This document shows positions 53,421 through 61,779 of a stretch of DNA of 64,000 bases, piece after piece. Numbering within the stretch: the stretch's first letter is position 1; the number at the start of each line of letters is the position of its first letter. The DNA lies in the NCBI GenBank assembly GCA_038120095.1, contig JAYOKZ010000011.1, forward strand, positions 1-64,000. Direction: 5' to 3'. Origin of the DNA: UBA2589 sp038120095. GTDB lineage: Bacteria; Gemmatimonadota; Gemmatimonadetes; Longimicrobiales; Gaopeijiaceae. A program made the translations under genes and the position numbers. The notes beneath the pieces are model-generated. The model ran no database searches. It was not told the DNA's origin and saw nothing but the letters and a program-made list of their open reading frames with translations.

Positions 53421-53791
53421 CGGCCGCGGGCGAGGTCGCGGGTCACTGTGATGTCATCCTCGCTCCCCTGCACACCATCCGGGCCCATGGAGCCGACGGT
53501 ATACGCCCGGCGGCTCGACTGGAGGTAGTAGAGGTTGTCCCACGGATCGAATTCCGAACTCGTATAATTTCGACGCAACCAGCCCTCGAAATTCCCGGGC
53601 AGACCCTCTCCTCTCCCCAGGCGAGAGTCGATCTGGTCCGCCATTGCCTCGAGCCGACCGGGAACGATGCGCGAGCCGATCGCGTCCATCACCGGCCGGA
53701 TCGCGTCCGACTCGATCTGCGCCCGCGTGCTCGGCACGGCCATGGCCACGGCAAGCACCACGAACAGCAGCATGATGAGTTTCTTGAGCAT
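53417..53791 (-). CDS. GspG C-terminal-domain-like exported protein
   Basis: A 124-residue protein. Instead of a pseudopilin leader it has an ordinary signal peptide (IMLLFVVLAVAMAVPSTRA). The C-terminal half matches the calcium-binding end of type II pseudopilin GspG: FDPWDNLYYLQSSRRAYTVG and SMGPDGVQGSEDDI, with the DPW-N-Y and GPDG...DDI signatures. No other type II secretion gene is near. It may be a free-standing relative of the pseudopilin tip domain. Confidence 0.75.
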   Translation of the reverse strand: MLKKLIMLLFVVLAVAMAVPSTRAQIESDAIRPVMDAIGSRIVPGRLEAMADQIDSRLGRGEGLPGNFEGWLRRNYTSSEFDPWDNLYYLQSSRRAYTVGSMGPDGVQGSEDDITVTRDLARGR

Positions 53792-53912
53792 CCCTCGGAT
53801 CTCTCCTGCGTCTCACCTGACGAGCTATGTCAAGCTGAGAAGGTAGCAAGATTTCGGCCAGTTCGTTCTCTCTGCGAGTACCGGATCGTCCTGATCACGT
53901 CGTGCCGGAACA

Positions 53913-55667
53913 TCACTGGGGGGGCTGACCCGTTCCGACATCCCCCTCCCCCGAGGCTCGATCGTGGGTCGTCCGAAGCGGCAGCTCCGGCACCCGCGCG
54001 GACAGCGCTGTCGCGAGGATCACGATGGCGACCGTGAGCCAGTAGATTCGGCTCGTCGCCTGCGCGAATGCGGAACGGACGGCCATCCCGATTTCCATCG
54101 CGACCCGGTCGCCCTCGGCTCGGATGAGTTCCGCATCCGTCGGAGAGCCCGAGGCAACGGCCGATGCCTCGAACGCGGCCCGAACTTGCTCGGGAAGCCC
54201 CGCCCCCCCCGTAGCCAGCAACGCCTCCGATGAGGCCCCGGGCGCTCCCATCACCTCGGCGGGTAGTGGCAGGGAGGCAAACGCCGAGCCGAGTGACGTC
54301 GCCAACACGGTACCCATGATCGCCGCACCGACCGTCGCCCCCGTCTGTCTGAAAAATTGGGATGCACTCGTCGCCTGCCCGATGAAGCGAACGTCCACCG
54401 CGTTCTGAATCGCAAGCGTGAAGAGGGGCAGCGAGGGGCCGATACCGAAGCCCGCCAGCACCATGTACGCGACGACCCGGGCGTAGGGCTCATCCGCCCC
54501 CATATTCGCAAGAAAGACCGACGCGACGCCGAACAGAACGCCTCCGACCACGATCTGCTTTCGATAACCGATCCTGACCGCGGCTTGCCCTGCATACGTC
54601 GCCGCCACGACGATCCCCATCGAGAACGGAATCAATGCCGCCCCTGCCCGGGTCGCCGATACCCCCATGACGTTGACCAGGTAGAGGGGCAGGAAGATCG
54701 TGACGGACATGAACGACGCCCCGAAGAAGAACGTCGAAAGATTGGCGGTCCTGAATACATCGTTCTCGAAGAGACGAAAATCGAGAATCGGACTCCGCGA
54801 TGTCCGGCTGCGTTGAATGAAGAGCGCAAGGACGAACAGGCCGAAAAGGCCGAGGCCGAGGGTGGTCCACGCCTCCAACCCGCGTGCGCCGGTTTCGTGG
54901 GTCGGCAGCCACGGATACCTGCGTTTGTCGAGCTGAAGCGCAAGGGTCACCGGTATCAGCCCTCCGAGGAGGAGCGCCCCCGACAGGAGATCGGGCGGTG
55001 TTCGGTCGCCCTGTGGCTCGAGCCGAGGCATGCGTCGTGCGATGAACCAGACGGCGACGGCCCCGACTGGCACATTCACGTAGAAGACCCATCGCCAACC
55101 TTCTACTCCGGGGATCAGCCCACCTGCGTGGTCGGTCAGGACACCGCCGACCAACGGGCCGAGCACCGACGCGACGCCGAATACGGCGCCCACCAATCCC
55201 TGGTAGCGCCCTCTCTCGGCCGGCGTGAACAGATCGGCAATCACGATGAAGGTCATGGCGAACAAACCGCCACCCCCGGCGCCCTGAATACCGCGGAAAA
55301 TCACCAGTTGGGTCATGCCGTCCCCCAGCAGGGGCAAAGACCCGAATTCTCCGGAGAGGCCGCAAAGCATCGAGCCCGAGAGGAAGAGGCCCACCGCACC
55401 CAGCGTGACATGCTTGCGAGGGTAGGTGTCTGCGAGTTTCCCGTAGACCAGCGCCAGGGCCGTGGAGGCCAGCAGATATGATGTCGCGACCCAGGCGTAG
55501 CGGTCGATCCCCTGAAGGTCCTCGACCATCCGCGGCAGAGCCGTGGACACAATGGTCTGATCCAGTGCCGCGAGGAACAGAGCCATGAGAATCGCGAGGT
55601 AGATCACCATGCGATCGCGCTCGGCGACCGTATTCGGGTCGATCCCGGGGAGCGGGGCCCGTGTCAC
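53913..55667 (-). CDS. MFS drug-efflux transporter, 14-TM (DHA2/EmrB-QacA type)
   Basis: A 584-residue permease with 14 predicted helices. N-terminal motif LDQTIVSTALPRMVEDL (motif D1-like) and motif A LVYGKLADTYPRKHV are clear, and RGIQGAGGGGLFAM is motif C-like. This is the EmrB/QacA class of proton-driven exporters. It starts three bases after the MenH stop and is last in an operon with MenH, DUF6526 and a proline-racemase-family gene. Substrate unknown. Confidence 0.93.
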   Translation of the reverse strand: MTRAPLPGIDPNTVAERDRMVIYLAILMALFLAALDQTIVSTALPRMVEDLQGIDRYAWVATSYLLASTALALVYGKLADTYPRKHVTLGAVGLFLSGSMLCGLSGEFGSLPLLGDGMTQLVIFRGIQGAGGGGLFAMTFIVIADLFTPAERGRYQGLVGAVFGVASVLGPLVGGVLTDHAGGLIPGVEGWRWVFYVNVPVGAVAVWFIARRMPRLEPQGDRTPPDLLSGALLLGGLIPVTLALQLDKRRYPWLPTHETGARGLEAWTTLGLGLFGLFVLALFIQRSRTSRSPILDFRLFENDVFRTANLSTFFFGASFMSVTIFLPLYLVNVMGVSATRAGAALIPFSMGIVVAATYAGQAAVRIGYRKQIVVGGVLFGVASVFLANMGADEPYARVVAYMVLAGFGIGPSLPLFTLAIQNAVDVRFIGQATSASQFFRQTGATVGAAIMGTVLATSLGSAFASLPLPAEVMGAPGASSEALLATGGAGLPEQVRAAFEASAVASGSPTDAELIRAEGDRVAMEIGMAVRSAFAQATSRIYWLTVAIVILATALSARVPELPLRTTHDRASGEGDVGTGQPPQ

Positions 55668-55670
55668 GAC

Positions 55671-56465
55671 TCAGACACCCTCACCCAAAAACGATCCCAC
55701 CGCGTCGAGCCAGACCTGCGGGGCCTCGAGGTGCACGCTGTGTCCCACGCCCGAGACCTCTACGAGCCGCACATCCGGAAGGAGTACTGCCACGTCCCGC
55801 GCGATGAGCACGAACTTGGTGTCGAGCGCTCCCGTGATGAGGAGCACAGGGCAGACAAGACCGTTCAGATGGCTCCAAAGGTCAGGAAGCGTACCGGTGC
55901 CCAATCCCCGAAGGGCCGCCGCAAGGCCGCCCGGCTTGTTCTCCAGACGCAGCCGGCGAAGCCGTTCCTTGACGTTCTCCGGGAGAGCTCGTTGCGAGTC
56001 GAAGAGGGGTAACGACGTCCAGTAGCTGACGAACGCGGCGACTCCCTCGTCCTCGATGCGTTCCGCCAGGGAGGAATCGGCAGCTCTCCGCGCCACTCGA
56101 GCATCTTCACCGGCGAGGCCCGGGGAGGCCGACTCGAGCACGAGGCGCCGCACACGGTGCGGGCGAGCTACGGCCACATGCAGCGCAATCCTGCCACCCA
56201 TGGAGTACCCGACGAGGTCGTAGCGGTCGAGGTGCGACGTCTGCTCGTCGATCAGGGCAAGGGTATGGTCCAGAGTCACTCGATCCGGCGGCACGTCCCC
56301 GTGAGCGCCATGACCCGGCAGGTCCAGGAGAAGTGGCTCGATGCCCGCTGTTCTGAGACCGCGCACGACCGTCTCACCCCACGAGCATGACGACCCCGTA
56401 AACCCGTGAAGCAGTACCGCCGGCGAATGTCCGCGCGAGGCCTCGGCCCGCTCAGATTCGCTGAT
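55671..56465 (-). CDS. menH: MenH-like alpha/beta hydrolase with a non-standard start
   Basis: About 264 residues. The oxyanion segment VLLHGFTGSS, nucleophile elbow VGYSMGGRIALH, the cap stretches VLESASPGLAG, WTSLPLFDSQ and GLGTGTLPDLW, then Asp in TGALDTKF and His in VSGVGHSVHLE match MenH (SHCHC synthase). The GTG at 56366 would cut off the oxyanion loop. Upstream of it there is no ATG, GTG or TTG back to the in-frame TGA near 56527. The best candidate is the ATC at 56465, with GGAG eight bases upstream, which overlaps the preceding stop. Other pathway genes lie at 25.5-31.8 kb. A base error is the alternative. Confidence 0.8.
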   Translation of the reverse strand: MSESERAEASRGHSPAVLLHGFTGSSCSWGETVVRGLRTAGIEPLLLDLPGHGAHGDVPPDRVTLDHTLALIDEQTSHLDRYDLVGYSMGGRIALHVAVARPHRVRRLVLESASPGLAGEDARVARRAADSSLAERIEDEGVAAFVSYWTSLPLFDSQRALPENVKERLRRLRLENKPGGLAAALRGLGTGTLPDLWSHLNGLVCPVLLITGALDTKFVLIARDVAVLLPDVRLVEVSGVGHSVHLEAPQVWLDAVGSFLGEGV

Positions 56466-56886
56466 GGTCCGATCTCCACGCCTGGATGGCCATCTTGACC
56501 GCCGTCCGGTCCGAGAGCTCTCCGTTCAGAACTCGCCGCACGAGTACCTCCAGCTCCTCATCGGGCGCGAAGCGTAGTCCAACCAGAAGGTCTGTCGGAA
56601 TCGACTCGATGTCCCCATGCATCTCGGGTGGCAGCACGCTCGCGAGGCGCAGCCGCTCCTCCAGGCGAATCACCCGATCCTGGACACCGAGCGGAAAGAG
56701 CCGAGCGAACAGCGTCGCCATGATCACACCGACGCCAAGCGCTACGGTCATCAACGCATGCACCGAGAAGTCGGTGACCACGGCGTACAGGAAGTACAGC
56801 GTAGGGAAGAAGATCAGACCAAACGTCACGTAGTGGAACATGGGTACGACCACCCTGTGATTGTCGGCCGATTGGGGCTTGCTCAT
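56452..56886 (-). CDS. DUF6526-like small membrane protein
   Basis: A 144-residue protein with two transmembrane helices (VTFGLIFFPTLYFLYAVV and ALMTVALGVGVIMATLFARL), then a soluble part with RLEERLRLASVLPPEM and LRFAPDEELEVLVRRVLN. This is the pattern of DUF6526, of unknown function. Its end overlaps the start region of the MenH-like gene by 14 bases if the ATC start is used. Confidence 0.75.
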   Translation of the reverse strand: MSKPQSADNHRVVVPMFHYVTFGLIFFPTLYFLYAVVTDFSVHALMTVALGVGVIMATLFARLFPLGVQDRVIRLEERLRLASVLPPEMHGDIESIPTDLLVGLRFAPDEELEVLVRRVLNGELSDRTAVKMAIQAWRSDHQRI

Positions 56887-57030
56887 CGCTCAGTTCTGGA
56901 AGGGGACCGCGGTCAACGACGACCGCAGGGCGACGCACAATACGGTCAGGTGCTCGACGGCGCAGGCCTGCTCGCTCCGCAACGGATACGGTGCACGTTG
57001 GAGGCCATCCCGCGCAGCGCGCCGGAGCGG

Positions 57031-58083
57031 TCAGCGAACCAGAAAGCCCTCGCCCAGAGGATCGTCCGGAGCCACGAGGAACTCGTGCCGTCCAGTGATC
57101 CACGCGCGCCCCGCAACCTCCGGAACGATCGCCGTCCGACCCCCCAGCTCCACTTCATCGAGAACCTGCCCTTCGAAGCAGGTGCCCAGGATGCTCTCGA
57201 TCCGAATCTCCTCACCGACACCGAGTTCCCCCCGTGCGTGGTGAATGGCGAGGCGGCCGCTCACCCCGGTCCCGGTCGGACAACGGTCGACCTCCCCGTC
57301 CGCAAACACGCACACGTTCCGGGAGTGGTGTTCCGCATCCGAGGCCTCGTCCACGAAGATCGTTCCGTAGATGAAGCTGAGCTCGTCATCATCTGGATGG
57401 GACGGAGGGTCGATCACCTGAACCGCTTCCTTGATGCGTCGCCCCAGGTCGATCAGTCTGCCCGCCTCCCCCGGCACGAGTCGGACTCCGAACGCAGCAG
57501 CATCCACATAGGCGTAGTACGCGCCGCCGAATGCAAGGTCGTAATGGACCGTACCCACGCCGGGCACATCCACCTGCGCATCGAGCCGCTCCGCGAACGA
57601 ACGAACATTCCGGAAGCGCACACGCCGCACGCGCCCCTCGGAGGACACATCTGCATGAGCCAGCACGAATCCCGCTGGCGTGTCGATGCCGATCGCTACC
57701 TCCCCCGCTCGACTCTCGATTGCGCCACACTCCACGAGAACGGTCGCGACTCCGATGATCCCGTGGCCACACATCGTGCTGTAGCCATCGTTGTGCGTGA
57801 AGATGACGGAGAGATCAGCCTCAGCCGTCACCGGGGGCATCACAATGCACCCGTACATGTCGGCATGACCACGGGGCTCCCACATCAACGCACGCCGAAG
57901 TCCATCGTGACGCTCGCGGGTCGTTCTACGTCGTTCGAGCACGGTGTCGCCGTCCGCGAACGGGAATCCGGACAGAATCACTCGAAGTGGCTCCCCCTCC
58001 GTGTGCGCATCGACCGAGCATACTCGCGTCCACCCGACGGGCGGCTGCCACGAACGAACGCGCTCCCATCCATCTGAACGCAC
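57031..58083 (-). CDS. Proline racemase-family enzyme, trans-3-hydroxyproline dehydratase type
   Basis: About 350 residues from the second of two adjacent GTG codons (58083), which has AAGGAG six bases upstream. It belongs to the proline racemase superfamily. The first catalytic Cys is in STMCGHGIIG (Cys105). At the second catalytic place, where racemases and 4-hydroxyproline epimerases have Cys (PCGTG), it reads DRCPTGTGVSG, that is Thr270. A Cys/Thr pair is the mark of trans-3-hydroxy-L-proline dehydratase, which makes pyrroline-2-carboxylate. The assignment rests on this pair. The following 144 bases to DUF6526 hold no ORF. Confidence 0.85.
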   Translation of the reverse strand: MRSDGWERVRSWQPPVGWTRVCSVDAHTEGEPLRVILSGFPFADGDTVLERRRTTRERHDGLRRALMWEPRGHADMYGCIVMPPVTAEADLSVIFTHNDGYSTMCGHGIIGVATVLVECGAIESRAGEVAIGIDTPAGFVLAHADVSSEGRVRRVRFRNVRSFAERLDAQVDVPGVGTVHYDLAFGGAYYAYVDAAAFGVRLVPGEAGRLIDLGRRIKEAVQVIDPPSHPDDDELSFIYGTIFVDEASDAEHHSRNVCVFADGEVDRCPTGTGVSGRLAIHHARGELGVGEEIRIESILGTCFEGQVLDEVELGGRTAIVPEVAGRAWITGRHEFLVAPDDPLGEGFLVR

Positions 58084-58164
58084 CACGATCTCCTTGATGG
58101 TCGGGGTTTTTGTGGGAAAATTTGCGGTTCGTCTACATGCCGAAGCACAAAATTTACATTAGAG

Positions 58165-59505
58165 ATGATCGAGATCACAAAGGACCCGGGGGCGCGCGTC
58201 GCCCACCGTCGCGTTGACCTGGATGAACCGTCCGCACCGGCGGAGCCCGCCTCACCGGGTGCGATGGAGTACGATTACACCAACTTCTATTTCGGGTCGG
58301 GGTCCGATGCGTTCGCACTCCTCGATCCGTTCGACGACTGGTGGTCGGAGGTCAAACCCGCCGGTTACTACCTGTACGAGCTTCCGCTCCACTCAGCGCC
58401 CGGCACGCGGGTGGACGTCGAGGACACCAAGACCGGTGAGATCCGCCGTGGCCTGGTGAACTTCGCCTCCTACAACTACCTGGGCCTTTCGTACCGCGAT
58501 GAGGTCAAGCAGGCGATCAAGGAAGCCGCCGATGTGTTCGGCGGAGGCTCTTCCGGATCTCCGATCCTCAGCGGCACGACCGCACTTCACCAGCAGTTCG
58601 CCGAAGAGATCGCGGATTTCAAGGGTACGGAAGCGGCGATGATCTTCCCGACAGGCTACAGCGCCAATGTCGGGACGATTGCGGGGCTGATGCGCTCCGG
58701 CGATCTCATCGTGGCGGACCAGTTTGCCCATGCGTCCATCGTGGACGGCATGATCCTGTCCAAGGCAAAGTCCCGTTTCTTCCGCCACAACCGGGCAGAC
58801 GACCTCGATCGCAAGTTGAAGGGATTCGAGGGCAAGAAGCTGGTGATCGTCGAGGGAGTGTACTCCATGGATGGCGATACGCCGCCGCTCGGAGAGCTCG
58901 TCGACGTCTGCCGAAGGCACGGTGCGAGGCTCATGATCGACGAGGCGCATTCGGCGTTCCTCTTCGGTGAGACGGGCAAGGGGGTCGCCGAGGATCAGGG
59001 CTTCGACGATGCCATCGACATCCACCTCGGGACCTTCTCGAAGAGCCTTGGCGGTCAGGGCGGGTACATCGCCGGGTCCAACCAGCTGATCAATTACCTC
59101 CGGGGCTTCTCCCGCTCACGCTTCTTCTCCTGCGCCCTGTCCCCCGTTGTCGTAGCGGGCCTTCGAAAGGCGCTGGAGCTCGCTCGATCGGAGCCGGAGC
59201 TCCGCACCCGGCTCTTCGACAACGTCGCCTACATGAAGAAACTCCTGGGTGACAGTGGCGTGCCCATGGGCGACTCGACGTCTCAGGTCATCCCGATCAT
59301 GGTCCGTGACGACGCTCGCGTCTTCGAGATGGGACAGGACATCTTCCGCGAGGGCGTGTTCATCAACCCTGTGAAGTATCCTGCCGTCGGAAAGCACAAG
59401 TCCCGCTTCCGCATGTCGATCTCCGCCGCGCACACCCGCGAGGATCTAGAGGAAGGCGCAGACAAGATCATCGGGGTCCTCCGACGTTACGGCGTGTGTC
59501 CCTAG
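58165..59505 (+). CDS. Alpha-oxoamine synthase, serine palmitoyltransferase-like
   Basis: A 446-residue PLP enzyme of the alpha-oxoamine synthase family (SPT, KBL, BioF, HemA). It has NFASYNYLGLSYRDEV, GSPILSGTTALHQQFAEEIA, MIDEAHSAFLFGETGKG and the PLP-Lys motif TFSKSLGGQGGYIAG. The N-terminal extension (FFDDWW-type region around residues 45-60) and YYLYELPLHSAPGTRV resemble bacterial serine palmitoyltransferases and polyketide-linked relatives more than BioF or KBL. It may start sphingolipid synthesis. AT-rich bases in 58087-58164 probably hold the promoter. The next gene overlaps its end by 10 bases. Confidence 0.85.
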   Translation: MIEITKDPGARVAHRRVDLDEPSAPAEPASPGAMEYDYTNFYFGSGSDAFALLDPFDDWWSEVKPAGYYLYELPLHSAPGTRVDVEDTKTGEIRRGLVNFASYNYLGLSYRDEVKQAIKEAADVFGGGSSGSPILSGTTALHQQFAEEIADFKGTEAAMIFPTGYSANVGTIAGLMRSGDLIVADQFAHASIVDGMILSKAKSRFFRHNRADDLDRKLKGFEGKKLVIVEGVYSMDGDTPPLGELVDVCRRHGARLMIDEAHSAFLFGETGKGVAEDQGFDDAIDIHLGTFSKSLGGQGGYIAGSNQLINYLRGFSRSRFFSCALSPVVVAGLRKALELARSEPELRTRLFDNVAYMKKLLGDSGVPMGDSTSQVIPIMVRDDARVFEMGQDIFREGVFINPVKYPAVGKHKSRFRMSISAAHTREDLEEGADKIIGVLRRYGVCP

Positions 59506-60161
59506 GCGGCCGACACCGATTTTCCACCGGAGTCAGTGCGTTCTTCGAGATGGCCACATCGGACGCTCGGCGCTTGCTACCCGAACACCTGGAGCCCGTC
59601 GAGATAACCCACCAGAGGAGCGTTCTGTCCGTCACTGCGTTCCTCTTCGAAGACCCGGTTGCGGGCCCTCACTCGGAAGTCATGTTCTCGGTTCTGGTCC
59701 CTCCGACCGTCACTCGATGGGGCCGCCCCGCGAAAGCCGGGTTCTATCCGTTTCTTGCCGCTACGTCTTCCGAGGAAGCTCGGCGCTTCAAGGCAGAGCA
59801 GTTTCACTTTCCGTATGACGAACGCTCGATCGACACGCAGTTCTTCGAGAGCGACACGCAGTTACGTATTCGCGTATTCGGCGGCGGGGCCCCCATCCTC
59901 GACCTGAGCATCACGCCGGGCACATGGAAGCGAACGACACGCCTCCTGCACGGATTCATGATGAACGGTGAGCAACGTCTTCGCACCACCCTCGACATCA
60001 GCGGTGATTACTCCATGCACGAGAACGAAGGGGGCAACATGACCCTTTTTTCTCATCCCCTCACGCAGGGCCTGCTGGCGCACGAGGTCTCACCCTGTCC
60101 GTTTCGTGAGCACTGGTTCAAGCACGGCACGAAAGTTTTCCACGACGTGGAGATCTTCTGA
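59496..60161 (+). CDS. Acetoacetate decarboxylase-like protein (tentative)
   Basis: A 221-residue protein that starts with GTG at 59496, inside the end of the synthase gene. The first helix FFEMATSDARRLLPEHLEPV, then HSEVMFSVLVPP and a beta-rich core recall the acetoacetate decarboxylase-like superfamily (ADC/DUF2071 type). The catalytic Lys of ADC cannot be identified with certainty. Co-translation with the synthase suggests that it acts on, or binds, the beta-keto product, but this is inferred. An ATG at 59550 would remove part of the first helix. Confidence 0.55.
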   Translation: MSLGGRHRFSTGVSAFFEMATSDARRLLPEHLEPVEITHQRSVLSVTAFLFEDPVAGPHSEVMFSVLVPPTVTRWGRPAKAGFYPFLAATSSEEARRFKAEQFHFPYDERSIDTQFFESDTQLRIRVFGGGAPILDLSITPGTWKRTTRLLHGFMMNGEQRLRTTLDISGDYSMHENEGGNMTLFSHPLTQGLLAHEVSPCPFREHWFKHGTKVFHDVEIF

Positions 60162-60297
60162 GGGCACCCGCGCATCGAAGCTTTCGCTGGTACCGTTTGC
60201 GATCGAGGTTCCCAGCCAGCTTGACCGATCGGCCGCGCGGGTGCGATCTCCGGGGTACCCGGATCAACCGACGCCATTCCCCGCAAGGAATTCACCC

Positions 60298-61779
60298 ATG
60301 CCGAAACCTCGACGCCGGACAGAGAGATATATCATGACGACGCTGTCGGTGTTCGCGCTCGGACCGGCGGGCGCGACGGGGCAGGACGCGGGAGTGGCAG
60401 GGGTCTGGGAGGGGACGCTCGTGGCTGGACCTCAACGACTCCAGATCATCTTCCGGCTCGAAGGACAGGAGGGCGGCGGCCTCGGGGGCACCATGGATGT
60501 GCCTGCACAAGGCGCAACAGGAATCCCCCTGACAACCGTCACATTCGAGGGACGCTCGCTCAGCCTGGCCTTTCCCGTCCCCGGTGGAGGAGCGTACGAG
60601 GGTGTTCTGAGTGACGACGGGAACCGTTTCACGGGTGCCTTCCGTCAGGCAGGGCAGGACTTCCCGATGGAGCTGACCCGGGCAGACGCGACCGCGACCG
60701 CTCCCCGCAGGCCGCAGGAACCTGCGCCTCCGTTTCCCTACCTCGTCGAAGATGCCTCGATCAACAACGATGCCGCGGCGGTGACGCTCGCTGGCACCCT
60801 GACCCTTCCGCGCGGTGCCGGGCCATTTCCTGCCGCGGTTCTGGTGAGTGGCTCCGGGCCTCAGGATCGTGATGAGTCCCTGCTCGGTCACAAGCCCTTT
60901 CTCGTCCTGGCCGACCACCTCACCCGGAATGGTATCGCGGTTCTGCGGTATGACGATCGGGGCGTGGGTGCGTCGACAGGTGATTTTTCCGCGGCGACAT
61001 CGGAAGACTTCGCCGATGACGCGCTCGCCGTCGTCACCCACCTCGCGGATGACCCCCGAATCGACCCCCGGGCAATCGGGATCGTCGGGCACTCGGAAGG
61101 CGGACTCGTCGGACCGATGGCAGCCCGGGGATCAGACCAGGTGTCGTACCTCGTGCTCCTCGCCGGACCCGGAGTCCCGGGCCTCGAGATCCTCGTCGAG
61201 CAGGGCCGCCTGATCAACGCAGCGAATGGTACACCGGCGGAAGTGACCGAGTTCAATGCAAGACTCCAGCAGCGTCTGGCCTCGGTCGCCGCGGAATCGG
61301 CTGATCCTTCCGAGGCAGGTGAGCTGATGCGTAGCACCCTGCAGGACGAGCTGGCGTCTCTGTCCGATCAGATCCGAGTAGCGGTCGAGGAGAGCCTCAC
61401 GGAGGAAGCCATCAGCCAGACGATCGCTCAGATGAACTCCCCCTGGTTCCGCTATTTCCTCCAGTACGATCCACGACATGCCCTCGAGGATACCTCAGTG
61501 CCCGTGCTCGCCCTGTTCGGTGAGAAGGACTTGCAGGTTCCCCCTCACCAGAGCGCCGACGAGGTCCGGGCCGCGCTCGACCGCGGAGACAACCCCGACG
61601 CGACGGTCCACGTGCTCCCGGGACTCAACCACCTGTTCCAGGCCGCGAATACCGGGTCGCCGACCGAATACGCGGTGCTGGAGGAGACCTTCAACGAGGC
61701 CGCCCTCTCCCTCGTGTCAGAGTGGATCGGTGCCCGATTCGGCGCCCAAAGAGCACGAGAGGATACCGGGGACCGGTGA
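60298..61779 (+). CDS. Exported alpha/beta hydrolase
   Basis: About 493 residues from the ATG at 60298 (AAGGAA eight bases upstream). A weak signal region (TLSVFALGPAGATG) is followed by a beta-rich N-domain (WEGTLVAGPQRLQIIFRLEG, TMDVPAQG) and a C-terminal hydrolase domain. The catalytic Ser lies in GHSEGG, the Asp in FGEKDLQVP and the His in PGLNHLF. HSEGG hydrolases of this kind (BAAT or S9-like) are esterases or peptidases of unknown substrate. The PaaX gene overlaps its stop as GTGA. Confidence 0.88.
   Translation: MPKPRRRTERYIMTTLSVFALGPAGATGQDAGVAGVWEGTLVAGPQRLQIIFRLEGQEGGGLGGTMDVPAQGATGIPLTTVTFEGRSLSLAFPVPGGGAYEGVLSDDGNRFTGAFRQAGQDFPMELTRADATATAPRRPQEPAPPFPYLVEDASINNDAAAVTLAGTLTLPRGAGPFPAAVLVSGSGPQDRDESLLGHKPFLVLADHLTRNGIAVLRYDDRGVGASTGDFSAATSEDFADDALAVVTHLADDPRIDPRAIGIVGHSEGGLVGPMAARGSDQVSYLVLLAGPGVPGLEILVEQGRLINAANGTPAEVTEFNARLQQRLASVAAESADPSEAGELMRSTLQDELASLSDQIRVAVEESLTEEAISQTIAQMNSPWFRYFLQYDPRHALEDTSVPVLALFGEKDLQVPPHQSADEVRAALDRGDNPDATVHVLPGLNHLFQAANTGSPTEYAVLEETFNEAALSLVSEWIGARFGAQRAREDTGDR

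Noticed and set aside
57031..58083. 4-Hydroxyproline 2-epimerase or proline racemase
   Set aside because: The second catalytic Cys is Thr, as in trans-3-hydroxyproline dehydratases.
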